Assembly (NCBI GenBank): GCA_041481485.1
Contig: JBGPBY010000400.1
Location: forward strand, 1-6,917
Source: JBGPBY01 sp041481485
GTDB lineage: Bacteria > Acidobacteriota > Terriglobia > 20CM-2-55-15
Direction of reading: 5' to 3'
DNA length: 6,917 nucleotides
Part shown: one piece after another, positions 5,884-6,917 of the stretch
How the letters are laid out: each line of letters begins with the position of its first letter
Position numbering within the stretch: position 1 is the stretch's first letter
The notes under the pieces: generated by a model
What the model was told of the DNA's origin: nothing
What the model saw: only the letters and a program-made list of their open reading frames with translations
The model's database searches: none
Made by a program: the position numbers and the translations under genes

Positions 5884-5902
5884 TAAAGGTTTTGCAGACC
5901 TT
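5856..5902 (-). pseudogene. 3' half of a tRNA-Cys(GCA) gene, 5' half missing
   Basis: Read on the minus strand, 47 bases give a perfect anticodon arm (AAGGT, loop CTGCAAA, ACCTT; anticodon GCA), a 5-base variable loop TATGC, a perfect T-arm (ATCGG, TTCGAAT, CCGAT), the acceptor 3' strand CGGCGCC and discriminator T, as expected for tRNA-Cys; CCA is not encoded. A complete gene would need a 5' strand GGCGCCG and a D-arm just upstream. Instead the minus strand reads CGCCCTACCC into unrelated sequence, and no matching 5' strand is present within the next ~100 bases. The break lies exactly at the 5' edge of the anticodon stem. This is a remnant, plausibly a 3'-end att duplication left by an integrating element, rather than a working tRNA. 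Confidence 0.75.
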
Positions 5903-5903
5903 G

Positions 5904-6060
5904 GGTAGGGCGATGGACATGGCCTCATTTGTCCCAGTCCTTCATGCGCTCGTCGATCTCGCGACTGTACTTACGCTTGCCACAGGATAACGCGAGGCCC
6001 CGAAAGACGGTGAGTCCTCACAGGGGAGAGCAGGATTGCGTTTCCCTTGATTCAGTCGCC
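5904..6060. other. unassigned spacer between tRNA remnant and the right paralog
   Basis: No gene is recognisable. On the minus strand a 30-codon open stretch between stops (about 6017-5925) ends in the charged sequence KYSREIDERMKDWDK before TGA. This looks like the C-terminus of a real protein, but it has no start codon, ribosome site or family I can name. It may be the tail of another gene broken by the same rearrangements. A short GTGAG/CTCAC hairpin occurs at 6010-6021, with no clear role. Confidence 0.35.
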
Positions 6061-6090
6061 TAACCAGCGATTGAACATTACCCCTGGTTA
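6061..6090 (-). terminator. possible weak hairpin after the right paralog gene
   Basis: TAACCAG (6061-6067) and CTGGTTA (6084-6090) are perfect inverted repeats separated by 16 bases, starting 4 bases after the stop codon of the minus-strand gene. No U-tract follows, the stem is AT-rich and the loop is long, so it is at best a weak or factor-assisted terminator. Confidence 0.25.
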
Positions 6091-6152
6091 TCGATCACCA
6101 ATTGCGCCCGGGCCAGCGCGGAGGAACCTCCTTGAGCGGGCGGATCAATGTG
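6091..6152. repeat. direct repeat, right copy (3' end of the paralog gene)
   Basis: 62 bases covering the stop codon and last ~18 codons of the 6095-6917 gene, nearly identical to 5146-5206. The full-length paralogs in this window are much more diverged from each other, so this short duplication is probably recent. Confidence 0.88.
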
Positions 6153-6917
6153 CTCTGAGGAGCGAAGCGGATAAACAAACCGCTGGGTTCGAAAGGCAGC
6201 GATTCGAGATTCAAGAGGTAACCCGGCCAACTCCCTGAAAGATAGTCTTCCACGTTCGAGATATAGAAGACGGTGACGGCAGCATTGTGCTGCCTGAGGT
6301 ACTTGCCGACAGCCTTTATCGCCTTCGGACCCGCAAAGTCTCCGACAATCGGAATGATGAGGTTCTTTTGCTGCATCGTGCGAACAAAACGATAGTTTTC
6401 ATCATTGGCAAGAAATGCCCAGTTCTTTCCATCCCTGTCCGCGGAGACCATCAATTTGTAAAAGCTCGGGACGGACGCGTTCGGTGAAGCGCTTGCGTAC
6501 TGGTAATCCATGCCAGGGCCACCGCGATAAAAGACATTGAAGATGTACCCGATCTTGTCGAGGTCATCTGCGCTCAGCGCAAATTGGTGCTCACGCGTGA
6601 GCCTATCCTTTATCGCCTGCAAGGTCTGCTGATAAAGCTGAGAGTCTGGCTTTGCACTGTTTGCGGCATTCATCAACTCGGCCGCAGAAGGTGTGCGCCC
6701 GACCACGATGGGAAGTTTTCGCGAGAACAAACGCGAAACAAACTCGCCTCGATCCGGCGACAATTCAAACAGCGCCTTGTACATAAGCAATTCGACGAGG
6801 TTCTGCCTTCGGATATCAAAGATGAATGCCACTTTCGGCTGGATCGCGGCAATATATGTGAAGTTCTGCTCCGGCGCGACCCCCAGATAAACGCCACCGG
6901 GCCGCGTACGCCGCGCC
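6095..6917 (-). CDS. exported-family Rossmann-like protein, copy 2 (5' end beyond the window)
   Basis: The frame stays open to the window edge. Upstream of the apparent GTG near 6832 it continues in frame with TRPGGVYLGVAPEQNF and TYIAAIQPKVAFIFDIRRQN, aligning with residues 86-121 of the 837-1928 protein, so that GTG is an internal Val and about 80-85 N-terminal residues (including any signal peptide) lie outside. The visible 273 codons match copy 1 along their whole length. Similarity is strongest in IRRQNLVELLMYKALFE, EFVSRLFSRK, FNVFYRGGP, YASASPNASVPS, NLIIPIVGDFAGPK and VFYISNVEDYL. The first Gly-rich motif is GVAPE here against GVGPE in copy 1, a change in the putative cofactor loop. 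The C-terminus differs (STLIRPLKEVPPRWPGRNW). Function is unknown beyond the Rossmann-like motif. No frameshift is seen, so it is probably a functional paralog in opposite orientation to copy 1. Confidence 0.82.
   Translation of the reverse strand, partial: ARRTRPGGVYLGVAPEQNFTYIAAIQPKVAFIFDIRRQNLVELLMYKALFELSPDRGEFVSRLFSRKLPIVVGRTPSAAELMNAANSAKPDSQLYQQTLQAIKDRLTREHQFALSADDLDKIGYIFNVFYRGGPGMDYQYASASPNASVPSFYKLMVSADRDGKNWAFLANDENYRFVRTMQQKNLIIPIVGDFAGPKAIKAVGKYLRQHNAAVTVFYISNVEDYLSGSWPGYLLNLESLPFEPSGLFIRFAPQSTLIRPLKEVPPRWPGRNW

Noticed and set aside
5830..5990. A complete functional tRNA-Cys
   Set aside because: No 5' acceptor strand (GGCGCCG) or D-arm exists upstream on the minus strand. A group I intron is also unlikely, because the break is at the stem edge and not in the anticodon loop.

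Overview
The window (about 6.9 kb, moderately high G+C) looks like a chromosomal accessory region of a soil-type bacterium, most likely an Acidobacteriota member. This is an inference from gene content and style: secreted carboxypeptidase-regulatory-like beta-sandwich proteins, DinB-like proteins, a REP-like palindrome and an uncharacterised exported paralogous family. No marker gene in the window proves the taxon.

Layout. Positions 1-104 form a near-complete hairpin of two inverted REP-like palindromes. Two plus-strand genes follow: a secreted SnoaL/NTF2-like protein (217-780) and an exported protein with a methyltransferase-like Rossmann motif (837-1928). Converging on these from the right is a minus-strand run, read right to left: a ketopantoate-reductase-family gene interrupted by one in-frame TAA (4141-5112), a class I SAM-dependent methyltransferase (3570-4130), a DinB-family protein (2980-3558) and a secreted beta-sandwich protein (1949-2887). 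The first three are 10-11 bp apart and are probably one operon.

The right third (5146-6917) is a scarred, repeat-rich zone. It holds the 5'-truncated (by the window edge) minus-strand paralog of the 837-1928 gene (6095-6917). A nearly identical copy of that paralog's last ~60 bp lies detached at 5146-5206. Two direct repeats resemble the 3' end of a tRNA gene: the better one (5856-5902) is the 3' half of a tRNA-Cys(GCA), the other (5243-5276) is only a decayed T-arm and acceptor. Between the repeats lies a small two-gene unit: a ~76-aa helical protein (5572-5802) overlapping by GTGA a nucleotidyltransferase gene (5298-5575). The latter has lost its middle, carries Asn for the second catalytic Asp, and is frameshifted by a perfect 8-bp tandem duplication.

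The most interesting signals are the tRNA-derived direct repeats bracketing the decayed nucleotidyltransferase module, the exact explanation of its frameshift, the single nonsense codon in the reductase gene, and three copies or pieces of one exported Rossmann-like family within 7 kb. I see no CRISPR array, no transposase or integrase gene, no rRNA and no complete tRNA.
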